Part shown: piece after piece, positions 30,478 to 39,108 of the stretch | Layout of the letters: every line of letters starts with the position of its first letter | How positions within the stretch are numbered: position 1 is the first letter of the stretch | Origin: Flavobacterium sp. ENC | Lineage (GTDB): Bacteria; Bacteroidota; Bacteroidia; Flavobacteriales; Flavobacteriaceae | Assembly (NCBI RefSeq): GCF_020991415.1 | Contig: NZ_JAJMOY010000008.1 | Coordinates: 62,001-126,000, forward strand | DNA: 64,000 nucleotides | Reading direction: 5' to 3' | Notes under the pieces: generated by a model | What the model saw: the letters and a program-made list of their open reading frames with translations, nothing else | What the model was told of the DNA's origin: nothing | Databases searched by the model: none | Program-made: the position numbers and the translations under genes

Positions 30478-33396
30478 TTAACCAACCAAATTGATAATCT
30501 TTCCGGGAACAATAATCACTTTATTCGGTGTTTTTCCATCTAACTGACGTAAAGTTCTTTCGTCTTTCATAATGATTTCTTCGATTTGTGCCGCGGTTAA
30601 ATCCAAAGGCAATTCGATCGTGAAACGCATTTTTCCGTTGAAAGAAACCGGATATTCCTTGCTGCTCTCTACCAGATGTTTTGCTTCGAAAACAGGGAAG
30701 GCAACAGTAGAAATACTGGTGTTATGCCCTAGCAAACTCCATAATTCCTCTGCAATATGCGGCGCATACGAAGAAATCACGATAGCCAGCGGTTCTAAAA
30801 TGGCACGCGAATGACAGTTTTGAGCCGACAATTCATTCACACAAATCATAAACTGGCTTACAGAAGTATTAAAAGAGAAATTCTCAATATCTTCGGCCAC
30901 TTTTTTGATGGTTTTGTGTAATGATTTTAAGTTGTCTTTTGTAGGTTCATTATCGTTGACAATTAAACCGTTATTCTCATCCACATACAAACGCCATAAT
31001 TTTTTCAGGAACCCAAAAACTCCGGAAATACCGGCAGTATTCCAGGGTTTTGCCTGTTCTAATGGCCCTAAAAACATTTCGTACAAACGCAATGTATCCG
31101 CCCCGTATTCATTACAAATGTCATCCGGCGTCACTACGTTGTATTTTGATTTCGACATTTTTTCGACCTCACGGCCTACAATGTATTTTCCGTTTTCGTC
31201 AGTAATAAATTCTGCTTCAGCGTAATCTTCTCTCCATGCTTTGAATTTTTCAATATCCAGTTCATCAGATGAATTTACCATTGAAACATCAGCATGGATT
31301 GGCTGCACTTTATGATCCCCGATTTTATTTTTAGAAATAAAACTGTTTGTTCCTTCAATTCTGTACACAAAAGCACTAGTCCCCAAAATCATTCCCTGAT
31401 TGATCAGTTTTTTGAAGGGTTCTTCGGTTGGGGCAAAACCTTTGTCCTTTAAGAATTTATTCCAGAAACGGGAATACAATAAGTGTCCGGTAGCGTGTTC
31501 GCTTCCACCAATATATAAATCGACGCTTTCCCAATAGGCCAGCGCTTCTTTGCCTGCAAATTCGTTTTCATTGTGCGCATCCATATAACGCATCCAGTAC
31601 CAGGAACTTCCTGCCCAACCCGGCATGGTGTTCAATTCCAAAGGAAAAATCGTTACATGATCTACAAGATCGGTATTGACCACCTTATTTTGTTTGGTAT
31701 CCCAGGCCCAGACAGCTGCGTTTCCTAAAGGAGGCAGACCGTCTTCGGTTGGCAAATATTTTTCTACTTCCGGTAAGATAATCGGCAAATGCTGCGTGTC
31801 AATCATTTTGGGAAGTCCGTTTACATAATAAACCGGGAAAGGCTCTCCCCAGTAACGCTGACGTGAAAATACGGCATCGCGCAAACGGTAATTGGTTTTT
31901 CCGGCTCCCTGCCCTATTTTTTCTAATTCCTGAATAACAGCTTTAGTAGCCGTTTTATAGTTTAGTCCGTTTAAGAAATCCGAATTGGCTATTTCTACAT
32001 TGTCTTTAGAACCATAAGCCGCTTCAGAAATATCAACATTAGCGAAGATATTTTTGATTTCCGGCATTCCGTTTTGTCCTTTAAAGAAATTCGCAAAAGC
32101 ATAATCTCTTTCGTCTCCGCAAGGAACCGCCATTACAGCACCTGTCCCGTAACCTGCCAAAACGTAATCCCCAATCCAGACCGGAATTGGTTCTTTCGTA
32201 AAAGGATGCTCTGCATACGCTCCGGTAAATACGCCTGAAATTGTTTTTACATCGGCCATACGTTCCCGCTCTGAACGTTTTGCTGTTTTTTCGATATACG
32301 CTTCAACCGCTGCTTTTTGCTCCGCAGTTGTAATTTTAGCGACCAAATCATGTTCCGGTGCCAAAGTCATAAAGGTTACTCCAAAAATAGTATCAGGACG
32401 GGTGGTAAAAACTTCAATAAAATCTGTTTCAGGTTTTACGTTTGAAGTTGCATCACTTGGCACAACGTTCTGAGACTTGAAACCTGAAACCTGAAACTTT
32501 ACAAGTGCTCCAACCGATTTCCCAATCCAGTTTCTTTGAGATTCTTTTATAGATTCACTCCAGTCAATATCATTAAGACCTTGCAGCAGACGTTCCGCAT
32601 AAGCAGAAATACGCATGCTCCATTGCGTCATTTTTTTACGAATTACAGGATAACCGCCACGTTCCGAAACGCCGTTTACGATTTCGTCATTGGCCAAAAC
32701 AGTTCCTAAACCGGGACACCAGTTTACTTCTGTTTCTGCCAGGTACGTCATTCTGTATTGCAATAAGATCTTTTCTTTTTGGTCATCCGAGTAAGAATTC
32801 CACTCGTCTGCCGTAAAAATAGCGACATTATCATCGCAGACTGCTTCAATCAGAATATTTCCTTCCTCTGAAAAAACCTGAACTAAAGTCTCAATATTAA
32901 AGGCTTTCCCTTGTTTTTTGCAGTACCAGGAATTAAACAACTGGATAAAAATCCATTGTGTATGTTTGTAATAATCGGGATTTGAAGTACGTACTTCACG
33001 ACTCCAGTCAAATGAAAATCCAATTTTATCCAATTGTTTTCGGTATCCGGCAATTTCTTTTCCTTCTTTATCTGTTCCTCCATCAATATTTACCCGCGTG
33101 GTATCTTCAGGACGCTGTCCGGTCTGAATCGCATACTGTTCTGCCGGCAATCCGAAACTGTCGTAACCCATTGGATGCAGAACATTGAAACCCTGATGTC
33201 TTTTAAAACGTGAATACACATCTGAAGCAATATAGCCCAGCGGATGCCCTACGTGTAATCCCGCACCGGACGGATACGGAAACATGTCCAGTACGTAGTG
33301 TTTTGGTTTTTCAGAATTGTTTTCGGCTGCAAAAGTCTGATGATCTGCCCAATATTTTTGCCATTTGGCTTCTATTTCGTTCGGATTGTATTTCAT
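30478..33396 (-). CDS. leuS: Leucyl-tRNA synthetase with an in-frame repeat-like insert
   Basis: Attaches leucine to tRNA-Leu. The protein is 972 residues from this start (MKYNPNEIEAKWQKYW); the frame reaches 33435 but the extra codons come from a repeat-like leader. The class I signatures are HVGH (residues 48-51, in PYPSGAGLHVGHPLGY) and KMSKS (in VEKMSKSKYNVVTPDD). The editing domain with TTRPDTIFGVTF is present. Just before it, where family members usually have a few residues, the protein has about 24 extra residues (from VKFQVSGF to ETDFIEVF), coded at about 32426-32497. The DNA there is a palindrome-like repeat related to an intergenic element near asnS. The terminator hairpin is 30411-30465. 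Confidence 0.95.
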   Translation of the reverse strand: MKYNPNEIEAKWQKYWADHQTFAAENNSEKPKHYVLDMFPYPSGAGLHVGHPLGYIASDVYSRFKRHQGFNVLHPMGYDSFGLPAEQYAIQTGQRPEDTTRVNIDGGTDKEGKEIAGYRKQLDKIGFSFDWSREVRTSNPDYYKHTQWIFIQLFNSWYCKKQGKAFNIETLVQVFSEEGNILIEAVCDDNVAIFTADEWNSYSDDQKEKILLQYRMTYLAETEVNWCPGLGTVLANDEIVNGVSERGGYPVIRKKMTQWSMRISAYAERLLQGLNDIDWSESIKESQRNWIGKSVGALVKFQVSGFKSQNVVPSDATSNVKPETDFIEVFTTRPDTIFGVTFMTLAPEHDLVAKITTAEQKAAVEAYIEKTAKRSERERMADVKTISGVFTGAYAEHPFTKEPIPVWIGDYVLAGYGTGAVMAVPCGDERDYAFANFFKGQNGMPEIKNIFANVDISEAAYGSKDNVEIANSDFLNGLNYKTATKAVIQELEKIGQGAGKTNYRLRDAVFSRQRYWGEPFPVYYVNGLPKMIDTQHLPIILPEVEKYLPTEDGLPPLGNAAVWAWDTKQNKVVNTDLVDHVTIFPLELNTMPGWAGSSWYWMRYMDAHNENEFAGKEALAYWESVDLYIGGSEHATGHLLYSRFWNKFLKDKGFAPTEEPFKKLINQGMILGTSAFVYRIEGTNSFISKNKIGDHKVQPIHADVSMVNSSDELDIEKFKAWREDYAEAEFITDENGKYIVGREVEKMSKSKYNVVTPDDICNEYGADTLRLYEMFLGPLEQAKPWNTAGISGVFGFLKKLWRLYVDENNGLIVNDNEPTKDNLKSLHKTIKKVAEDIENFSFNTSVSQFMICVNELSAQNCHSRAILEPLAIVISSYAPHIAEELWSLLGHNTSISTVAFPVFEAKHLVESSKEYPVSFNGKMRFTIELPLDLTAAQIEEIIMKDERTLRQLDGKTPNKVIIVPGKIINLVG
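32426..32497 (-). repeat. Palindromic repeat inside leuS, in frame
   Basis: GTTTCAGGTTT at 32426-32436 and its exact complement at 32487-32497 enclose 50 bp. The distance from first to last base is 72 bp, i.e. 24 codons. The right-hand end contains CTTGAAACCTGAAACCTGAA, closely related to the arms at 51964-52019 between asnS and rpoN. In-frame insertion of this repeat into leuS fits both the size and the unusual local protein sequence. Confidence 0.65.
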
Positions 33397-33421
33397 TCCT
33401 TGTTTATATTTTTTTTTTAAG

Positions 33422-34090
33422 GTACAAAGTTGCAAAGTTGCAAAGTGACAAAGGTTCTAAGGTTTACCACTTTAATAAATTCAGGGCAAATTTACATTTA
33501 TTACAGATTGTACCAAAGCTATTTCGTTGGCAAACAAATAAAATAATGAAATACCTGTTCAAATTAACTAAAAACAACCGTATGGACTTGAAAGTATTGA
33601 AATTCATAAAGTGAAATAAGTGTTTGTGTTTTTAACCGCAAGGCACGCTAAGGTTTTAATTTTAAGTACCCCCCGTCCATAAAACGCAATGACCGCAAGG
33701 CTTTATCTACATAAAACTTTGCGAACCCTGCGAAAACCTTGCGAACTTTGCGGTTAAACATGAATGCCGGCTCAAAATATTGAAATTCATAAGTGAAATA
33801 AGTATTTGTGTTTTTAACCGCAAGGCACGCTAAGTTTTTTATTTTAAGTACGGTACTCATAAAACGCAAAGTCCGCAAGGCTTTATCTATATAAAACTTT
33901 GCGAACCCTGCGAAAATCTTAGCGAGCTTTGCGGTTAAATTCATTAATCTGTGGCTGTTCTCTTTTAACTTTGCGAACTTTGCGAAAACCTTAGCGAACT
34001 TTGCGATTAAATTCATTAATCTGTGGCTATTCTCTTTTAACTTTGCGAACCTTGTGAAAGCCTTAGCAAACTTTACAGTTAAATTACCTT
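33422..34090. repeat. Repeat-filled gap between leuS and ftsX
   Basis: The gap 33397-34191 holds no supported gene. At 33422-33452 GTTGCAAAG-type units lie next to leuS. From 33596 and again from 33778 (182 bp apart) a long unit repeats: TATTGAAATTCAT, GTTTTTAACCGCAAGGCACG, CGCAAGGCTTTATCTA and AAAACTTTGCGAACCCTGCG. Then, from about 33940, a shorter unit of about 73 bp with TTCATTAATCTGTGGCT recurs with decay up to 34090. The ends of each unit are TTAACCGCAA and TTGCGGTTAA, so each is also an inverted repeat. Confidence 0.85.
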
Positions 34091-34191
34091 TACTATTTAA
34101 TATCAAATTGTACATTTATAGTATAAAAGTTCGTTATTAACTTTAAATAAAGAAATTCTTTATTATTTTTACCACATAATTTAAGCAAACT

Positions 34192-35067
34192 ATGAGTTCT
34201 AACTTTGATAAATTTCAAAAACGCAGGTTAATTTCCTCTTATTTTTCGGTTGTATTAAGTGTTTTTCTGGTATTGTTCCTTTTGGGCGTACTGGGATTAT
34301 TCATTATAAATTCTAAAAAACTGGCTGATGATTTTAAAGAAAAAATCGCCATGACGGTTTTCTTTAAAAACGAAGCCAATGACAGCGTTATAAAAGCGTT
34401 CAACACCGAATTAAAAAGAGCTCCTTTCGCAAGATCGTTTGTTTACGTTACCAAAGAAAAAGCAGCCAAGGAACATACCGATATTATCGGAGAAGACTTC
34501 CTGACCTTCTTAGGGGAAAACCCTTTGCTGAATTCGTATGATATTCACTTAAAAGCAGATTATGTTGAAAGGGACAGTATTTTACAAATTGAAAGCAATC
34601 TGCGTAAAAACGCTATGATTTCAGATATTGTTTATGACAAACAATTGGTAAATCTGGTAAATGACAATATCAAAAAAGTCAGTATGTGGATTCTTATTAT
34701 CAGTGGTTTTCTAACGGTAATAGCTGTTTTACTGATCAATAGTTCACTTCGTTTATCGATACATTCCAATCGTTTTATCATCAAAACCATGCAGATGGTT
34801 GGTGCAACAAAATCGTTTATCCGTAAACCATTCGTAACGCGTAGTGTTAAACTTGGACTTTTAGGCGCAGGACTTGCCATAATTGCACTGATTGCACTTT
34901 TACTTTACGTAGAAACAAATTTCCCGGGATTAGGGATTTTAGAAGACAAATTCTTAATCGCATTGGTTTTATTAGCTGTCCTGGGATTAGGAATTCTGAT
35001 TACCTGGTTAAGTACACACTTTGCAACACAACGTTTCCTGAATTTAAGAACAGACGATCTTTATTAG
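34192..35067 (+). CDS. ftsX: Cell-division protein FtsX
   Basis: The membrane part of the FtsEX ABC-type complex that controls peptidoglycan hydrolysis at the septum. The 291-residue protein has a first membrane segment at 18-42, an external domain at 45-165 with KEKIAMTVFFKNEANDSVIK and the FtsX-type LGENPLLNSYDI, then three membrane segments (about 170-190, 220-242, 255-278) with SNRFIIKTMQMVGATKSFI in the first cytoplasmic loop, as in all FtsX. The ftsE gene is not next to it. It heads a run with DUF3098, uppP and truB that is common in Flavobacteria. Confidence 0.93.
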   Translation: MSSNFDKFQKRRLISSYFSVVLSVFLVLFLLGVLGLFIINSKKLADDFKEKIAMTVFFKNEANDSVIKAFNTELKRAPFARSFVYVTKEKAAKEHTDIIGEDFLTFLGENPLLNSYDIHLKADYVERDSILQIESNLRKNAMISDIVYDKQLVNLVNDNIKKVSMWILIISGFLTVIAVLLINSSLRLSIHSNRFIIKTMQMVGATKSFIRKPFVTRSVKLGLLGAGLAIIALIALLLYVETNFPGLGILEDKFLIALVLLAVLGLGILITWLSTHFATQRFLNLRTDDLY

Positions 35068-35134
35068 TAAAAATAGTAAACAGTCGCAGTTTTCAGTGTA
35101 CGAAAAACCAACATTTAAAAGAATTTAATTAGCA

Positions 35135-35377
35135 ATGAAAAATAATAACGAAGAACCAAAACAACAATTCCTTTTTGACGGCATCAACTACAAAATCCTT
35201 TTGATAGGAATTGCGGTTATTGCTTTGGGATTTATTTTAATGTCGGGTGGCGGAAGTGATAATCCTAATGTTTTCAACGAGGATGTTTTTAGCTTCAGAC
35301 GTATTCGACTGGCTCCTACTACCGTTTTAATTGGTTTCGGAATCACGATTTATTCTATATTCAAAAAATCCAAATAG
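35135..35377 (+). CDS. DUF3098-family small membrane protein
   Basis: 80 residues. Two membrane segments (about 22-40 and 60-75) flank a loop with SGGGSDNPNVFNEDVFSFRR, the DUF3098 pattern of Bacteroidota. It stands between ftsX and uppP on the same strand, suggesting an envelope role, but its function is not known. Confidence 0.87.
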   Translation: MKNNNEEPKQQFLFDGINYKILLIGIAVIALGFILMSGGGSDNPNVFNEDVFSFRRIRLAPTTVLIGFGITIYSIFKKSK

Positions 35378-35475
35378 ACTACTTAGATTGTTAGATTTTA
35401 GATTGGTTAGATTCTTTCTAAAAAAATCTGAGAAATCTAAAAATCCAAAAGTCTAAAAATCCAATAATCTAAATA
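35376..35475. repeat. AGACTACTTAGATTGTT repeat with AATCTAAAA tail
   Basis: Begins at the stop codon of the DUF3098 gene: TAGACTACTTAGATTGTT, and continues in AGATTTTAGATTGG followed by inverted AAATCTAAAAATCCAA-type words. The same beginning, also at the stop codon, occurs after pyrH at 38955. The TCTAAAAATC words and their complements can form a long imperfect hairpin. Confidence 0.7.
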
Positions 35476-35476
35476 A

Positions 35477-36274
35477 ATGAATACTTTACAAGCCATTATC
35501 CTTGCCATTATTGAAGGAATTACAGAATTTTTACCTGTTTCTTCAACTGGTCACATGATTATTGCCTCTTCTTTTTTTGGAATTGCCCACGACGATTTCA
35601 CTAAACTTTTCACGATTGTGATCCAGCTTGGTGCCATCCTTTCTGTGGTTGTTTTATATTTCAGACGTTTTTTTCAGACACTTGATTTTTACTTTAAACT
35701 TTTAGTAGCTTTTATTCCGGCTGTAGTTTTGGGATTATTGCTAAGTGATTTTATAGACGGTTTATTAGAAAATCCGGTTACAGTAGCTGTTTCCCTTTTG
35801 ATTGGCGGTTTAATTTTATTGAAAGTGGATGAATGGTTCAGCAGACCTGACACAGCCGAAACTTCTCAGGAGATTAGTTATTTGCAGGCTTTTAAAATCG
35901 GATTATTTCAATGTATTGCCATGATTCCAGGAGTTTCAAGAAGCGGCGCCAGTATCGTTGGCGGTATGTCCCAAAAGCTTTCCAGAACCACTGCAGCTGA
36001 ATTCTCCTTTTTTCTGGCCGTTCCGACCATGTTGGGTGCAACGGTAAAAAAATGTTACGATTATTATAAAGACGGATTCGTATTATCGCACGACCAAATC
36101 AACTTTTTGATTATTGGAAATGTTGTTGCTTTTATTGTAGCCCTTTTGGCTATAAAAACTTTCATTGGATTTCTGACCAAAAACGGATTCAGGGTGTTTG
36201 GTTATTACCGAATACTGGCAGGAATCATTTTGTTAGTGATTCACTTTTTCATTCACCCGCTTACCATCTTATAA
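35477..36274 (+). CDS. uppP: Undecaprenyl-diphosphate phosphatase
   Basis: Recycles the lipid carrier for peptidoglycan and other envelope polymers by cutting undecaprenyl diphosphate. The 265-residue protein starts with the family motif EGITEFLPVSSTGHMI (residues 13-28) and has the second motif PGVSRSGASIVGG (residues about 156-168); the two hold the catalytic Glu/Ser/Arg residues. Eight membrane segments are predicted from the hydrophobic pattern. The stop overlaps the start of truB (TAATG), so the two are translationally coupled. Confidence 0.95.
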   Translation: MNTLQAIILAIIEGITEFLPVSSTGHMIIASSFFGIAHDDFTKLFTIVIQLGAILSVVVLYFRRFFQTLDFYFKLLVAFIPAVVLGLLLSDFIDGLLENPVTVAVSLLIGGLILLKVDEWFSRPDTAETSQEISYLQAFKIGLFQCIAMIPGVSRSGASIVGGMSQKLSRTTAAEFSFFLAVPTMLGATVKKCYDYYKDGFVLSHDQINFLIIGNVVAFIVALLAIKTFIGFLTKNGFRVFGYYRILAGIILLVIHFFIHPLTIL

Positions 36275-36963
36275 TGACGCCTGAAGAATATTTAAACGGA
36301 CAAGTTTTACTGATAGACAAACCACTAAAATGGAGTTCGTTTCAAGCAGTCAACAAATTAAAGTATCTTTTAATTAATAAAGTCGGACTTCCCAAGAAGT
36401 TCAAAATTGGTCACGCCGGAACTTTAGATCCCTTAGCAACCGGTTTATTATTGATCTGCACCGGAAAATTCACTAAAAGAATTTCGGAACTACAAGGTCA
36501 GGCAAAAGAATATACAGGCACTTTTTACATTGGTGCTACTACTCCATCCTATGATTTAGAGACTGAAATCGACGAGACATTCCCAACGGAACATATCGAT
36601 GAGGCCTTAATACATGAAACCGTAAAACAGTTTTTAGGGGAAATCGATCAGATACCGCCCATTTTTTCTGCTATTAAAAAAGACGGTGTCCGCCTGTACG
36701 AACATGCACGTGCCGGAGAGACTGTTGAAATCGCCAGCAGAAAAACCACCATTCACGAATTTGAAATTACGAGGATTGCATTACCTGAAATTGATTTCAG
36801 AGTCGTTTGCAGTAAAGGGACTTATATCCGTTCTTTGGCTTTTGATTTTGGAAAAGCCATGAATTCAGGTTCACACTTAACGGTTTTGCGCCGGACTAAA
36901 ATTGGAGACTACGATGTGAAAAATGCCATCGATATTACTTTGTTTGAGCAAAGTCTCCAATAG
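36274..36963 (+). CDS. truB: tRNA pseudouridine(55) synthase TruB
   Basis: Makes pseudouridine 55 in tRNA. The 229-residue protein has the catalytic region IGHAGTLDPLATGLLL with Asp52, the LLIDKP start motif, and the later segments YDLETE and ICSKGTYIRSLAFDFG-like sequence (VVCSKGTYIRSLAFDFGKAM). It lacks the PUA domain, as many short bacterial TruB proteins do. The start codon overlaps the uppP stop in TAATG. Confidence 0.94.
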   Translation: MTPEEYLNGQVLLIDKPLKWSSFQAVNKLKYLLINKVGLPKKFKIGHAGTLDPLATGLLLICTGKFTKRISELQGQAKEYTGTFYIGATTPSYDLETEIDETFPTEHIDEALIHETVKQFLGEIDQIPPIFSAIKKDGVRLYEHARAGETVEIASRKTTIHEFEITRIALPEIDFRVVCSKGTYIRSLAFDFGKAMNSGSHLTVLRRTKIGDYDVKNAIDITLFEQSLQ

Positions 36964-37083
36964 AAAACAATCCGCATTCACTTTTATTTTTTCTAAAGCG
37001 TCGGCCGTACGTTTTGGTGTTTTTGTGATTTAGTTTAAGAGCAATTCTTTAAGGCAATCTTTATTGAAATTGACCCTAAATAA

Positions 37084-37114
37084 GCACATTACACAATGGG
37101 GTATTGTAATGTGC
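37084..37114 (-). terminator. Hairpin downstream of the 25-codon ORF
   Basis: GCACATTACA (37084-37093) has its exact complement at 37105-37114 with an 11-nt loop. On the minus strand it follows the small ORF at 37156-37233 by about 40 nt. T-rich sequence after it is weak, so it may instead be an RNA-stabilising stem. Confidence 0.45.
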
Positions 37115-37155
37115 CAACTCCTAAGTAATGTTACTTCATACTTGTTTTTCTGTGA

Positions 37156-37233
37156 TTAATAGTGAGGAACGCTTTTTCCTCCAAACAAGAATGATGAAAA
37201 ATAGTCATAAAACCTTTCGAATAACTTTTTCAT
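37156..37233 (-). CDS. Possible 25-residue microprotein
   Basis: A short frame in the 477-bp gap 36964-37440 encodes MKKLFERFYDYFSSFLFGGK then SVPHY. It has an ATG, a Lys-rich start, an aromatic amphipathic or hydrophobic middle and a defined end, and a hairpin lies just after it, so it looks like a real unit and not noise. An imperfect -7-like TAGTATTG lies on this strand at 37273-37280. Function unknown; membrane association is plausible. The rest of the gap is AT-rich with no other recognisable gene. Confidence 0.4.
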   Translation of the reverse strand: MKKLFERFYDYFSSFLFGGKSVPHY

Positions 37234-37440
37234 AATAGTGCAGTTTTTAATAGTTAAACATTAAATAAACACCAATACTAGAGTAAATCAAAAAGTAGAT
37301 AATAGAAGTGGGATTCTTTTACTAAGATACACATTCCTGTAGAATAAAAAAATATTTTATTACATTTTTTAAAATTAAAACACTTGCCTTCAGTCAATTA
37401 CCATATTTCAAAAGGCTTTTAAAGATTTTATTCTTTAAAA

Positions 37441-38058
37441 TTACAGTCGGTTATATGTAATATTATCCATGATTTCAAGCAATTCTTCCTGAACCGAAAC
37501 CCCTTTATCGGCGAGATACCACAATTGCAGATCGGTTTTGATTTTATCATCAATTACTCCGAATTCTTTTTTATAGTCGGCCATTAACCGGGTTGCCCCT
37601 TTTGGTCTTGGTCCCCAATCGGTACGGACAATTCCGGCTTCTTTGCAAATAACAATAACTTTAGGAATAGCCCTTCCGCCGTTGGTTAAGTACTGGCTCA
37701 TTAATTCATCGTTTTCATCACGCAAAACAATTCGCAGCTCCACTTTTTTATCAGAAGCCAGGGCCATTTTATTTATAATGGGAAGTATTTGTGCCGCATC
37801 GCCGCACCAGCCTTCGGAAATTACGAGCCAGATAAAATGATTTTCCAGTTTTTGCAGCTTATCAACAGTATCTTCAGTAATTTTTATGGTTTTCTCGAGA
37901 CGATTCATTCGGGCTTCGTTCAGGCTGGTGTAATGCGTGAGGCTTTCGGATTGTACATCACCTGTAGATTTTCCTTCGGATAATAAATCGGTCACTAATT
38001 TTCGATATTCAGCATAAGAGTAACTGTTGAATAATGCTTTGGCTACAATACTTTTCAT
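37441..38058 (-). CDS. Thioredoxin-family protein with a single active-site cysteine
   Basis: 205 residues, no signal peptide. Residues about 60-165 show a thioredoxin-like fold: VISEGWCGDAAQILPIINKM (active-site region), VELRIVLRDENDELMSQYLT, the cis-Pro segment GGRAIPKVIVI. The active site reads Cys-Gly-Asp-Ala, with only the first of the two usual cysteines, so simple disulfide exchange is not expected. This fits the Thioredoxin_9-like group. The frame extends to 38091 but MKSIVAKALFNSYSYAEYRK at 38058 is the likely start. Confidence 0.82.
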   Translation of the reverse strand: MKSIVAKALFNSYSYAEYRKLVTDLLSEGKSTGDVQSESLTHYTSLNEARMNRLEKTIKITEDTVDKLQKLENHFIWLVISEGWCGDAAQILPIINKMALASDKKVELRIVLRDENDELMSQYLTNGGRAIPKVIVICKEAGIVRTDWGPRPKGATRLMADYKKEFGVIDDKIKTDLQLWYLADKGVSVQEELLEIMDNITYNRL

Positions 38059-38218
38059 ATTTGATTGATTTAGGATTCCATAAAAATACAAATTTTAGAA
38101 AGACGCTGAAGTGACTTTTGTCATATTAAGGAGAAATGAATCTAAAAAAGCCCACGGATTAAATCATACCGATCAAAATTATTTTTCTAAACATTATTTT
38201 TAAAAATCAGAATATGTC

Positions 38219-38226
38219 TATATTTG
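38219..38226 (+). promoter_or_regulatory. -7 promoter element TATATTTG of pyrH
   Basis: Exact TAnnTTTG match 23 bp before ATG 38250. The in-frame ATG at 38214 lies upstream of this box and so would not be in the mRNA. Confidence 0.6.
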
Positions 38227-38249
38227 CACAAATTAACGCAACACAACAA

Positions 38250-38957
38250 ATGAAATATAAAAGAATTCTTCTAAAACTAAGTGGCGAGGCCTTAATGGGT
38301 GATTTACAATACGGAATTGACCCAAAAAGATTAGCCGAATATGCCGAGGAAATTAAGCAAATTCACAGCAAAGGAGTCGAAATTGCTATTGTTATCGGAG
38401 GAGGAAATATTTTTAGGGGCGTTGCAGGTGCAAGTGCCGGTATGGATAGAGTACAAGGCGATTATATGGGAATGCTGGCAACCGTAATTAACGGAATGGC
38501 ATTGCAGGGTGCGCTGGAAGACAAAGGAATGAAAACACGTTTGCAGACTGCTTTGAAAATGGAATCTATTGCTGAGCCTTATATCAAAAGAAGAGCGGAC
38601 CGTCACCTTGAAAAAGGAAGAATCGTGATTTTTGGTGCCGGAACAGGAAACCCTTATTTTACTACCGATACAGCAGCTGTTTTAAGAGGAATCGAAATCA
38701 ATGCCGATGTAATCCTGAAAGGAACACGCGTTGATGGCGTATACGATTCTGATCCGGAGAAAAATGCTTCGGCAGTAAAATTCGACTTCATCTCTTTTGA
38801 TGATGTACTGAAAAAAGGATTAAATGTAATGGACACTACCGCTTTCACCTTAAGCCAGGAAAATAAATTGCCAATCGTTGTTTTTGATATGAACAAAATT
38901 GGAAATCTGTTGAAAATCTGTGAAGGCGACAACATAGGAACCGTAGTTAACATTTAG
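38250..38957 (+). CDS. pyrH: UMP kinase
   Basis: Phosphorylates UMP to UDP in pyrimidine nucleotide synthesis. The 235-residue amino-acid-kinase-fold protein begins KRILLKLSGEALMG and has VIGGGNIFRG, DYMGMLATVINGMALQ, GAGTGNPYFTTDTAA and LKGTRVDGVYDSDPEKN, all family signatures. ATG 38250 is chosen over 38214 because a -7 promoter box lies between them. It is followed, after an AGACTACTTAGATTGTT repeat, by frr, the normal pyrH-frr pairing. Confidence 0.96.
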   Translation: MKYKRILLKLSGEALMGDLQYGIDPKRLAEYAEEIKQIHSKGVEIAIVIGGGNIFRGVAGASAGMDRVQGDYMGMLATVINGMALQGALEDKGMKTRLQTALKMESIAEPYIKRRADRHLEKGRIVIFGAGTGNPYFTTDTAAVLRGIEINADVILKGTRVDGVYDSDPEKNASAVKFDFISFDDVLKKGLNVMDTTAFTLSQENKLPIVVFDMNKIGNLLKICEGDNIGTVVNI

Positions 38958-39107
38958 ACTACTTAGATTGTTGGAATTTTAGATTATCGGATTTCAATAA
39001 TCGTTTAATATACAAAAAACAAAAAAAACATATTAGTTAGTAAATTAGATGCCAAAATTTTTAGAAATCTAAAAATCAACCATCTGAAAATCTAAAAATC
39101 TAAAAAA
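38955..39107. repeat. AGACTACTTAGATTGTT repeat between pyrH and frr
   Basis: Starts at the pyrH stop codon with TAGACTACTTAGATTGTT and ends in TCTAAAAATC words just before frr. It is a second copy of the element at 35376, in the same place relative to the preceding gene. A T-rich/A-rich middle separates the two ends. Confidence 0.7.
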
Positions 39108-39108
39108 A

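Noticed and set aside
33547..33615. 22-codon frame MKYLFKLTKNNRMDLKVLKF plus IK beside the repeat cluster
   Set aside because: Its second half is read from the start of the 182-bp repeat unit and there is no promoter-like or conserved feature.
33648..34115. A 155-codon frame on the minus strand with repeated KFAKVFAKFAKLKENSHRL-type sequence
   Set aside because: It is a translation of the TTGCGAACTTTGCGG repeat units; the protein repeats follow exactly the DNA repeat and no promoter, start signal or family resemblance is seen.
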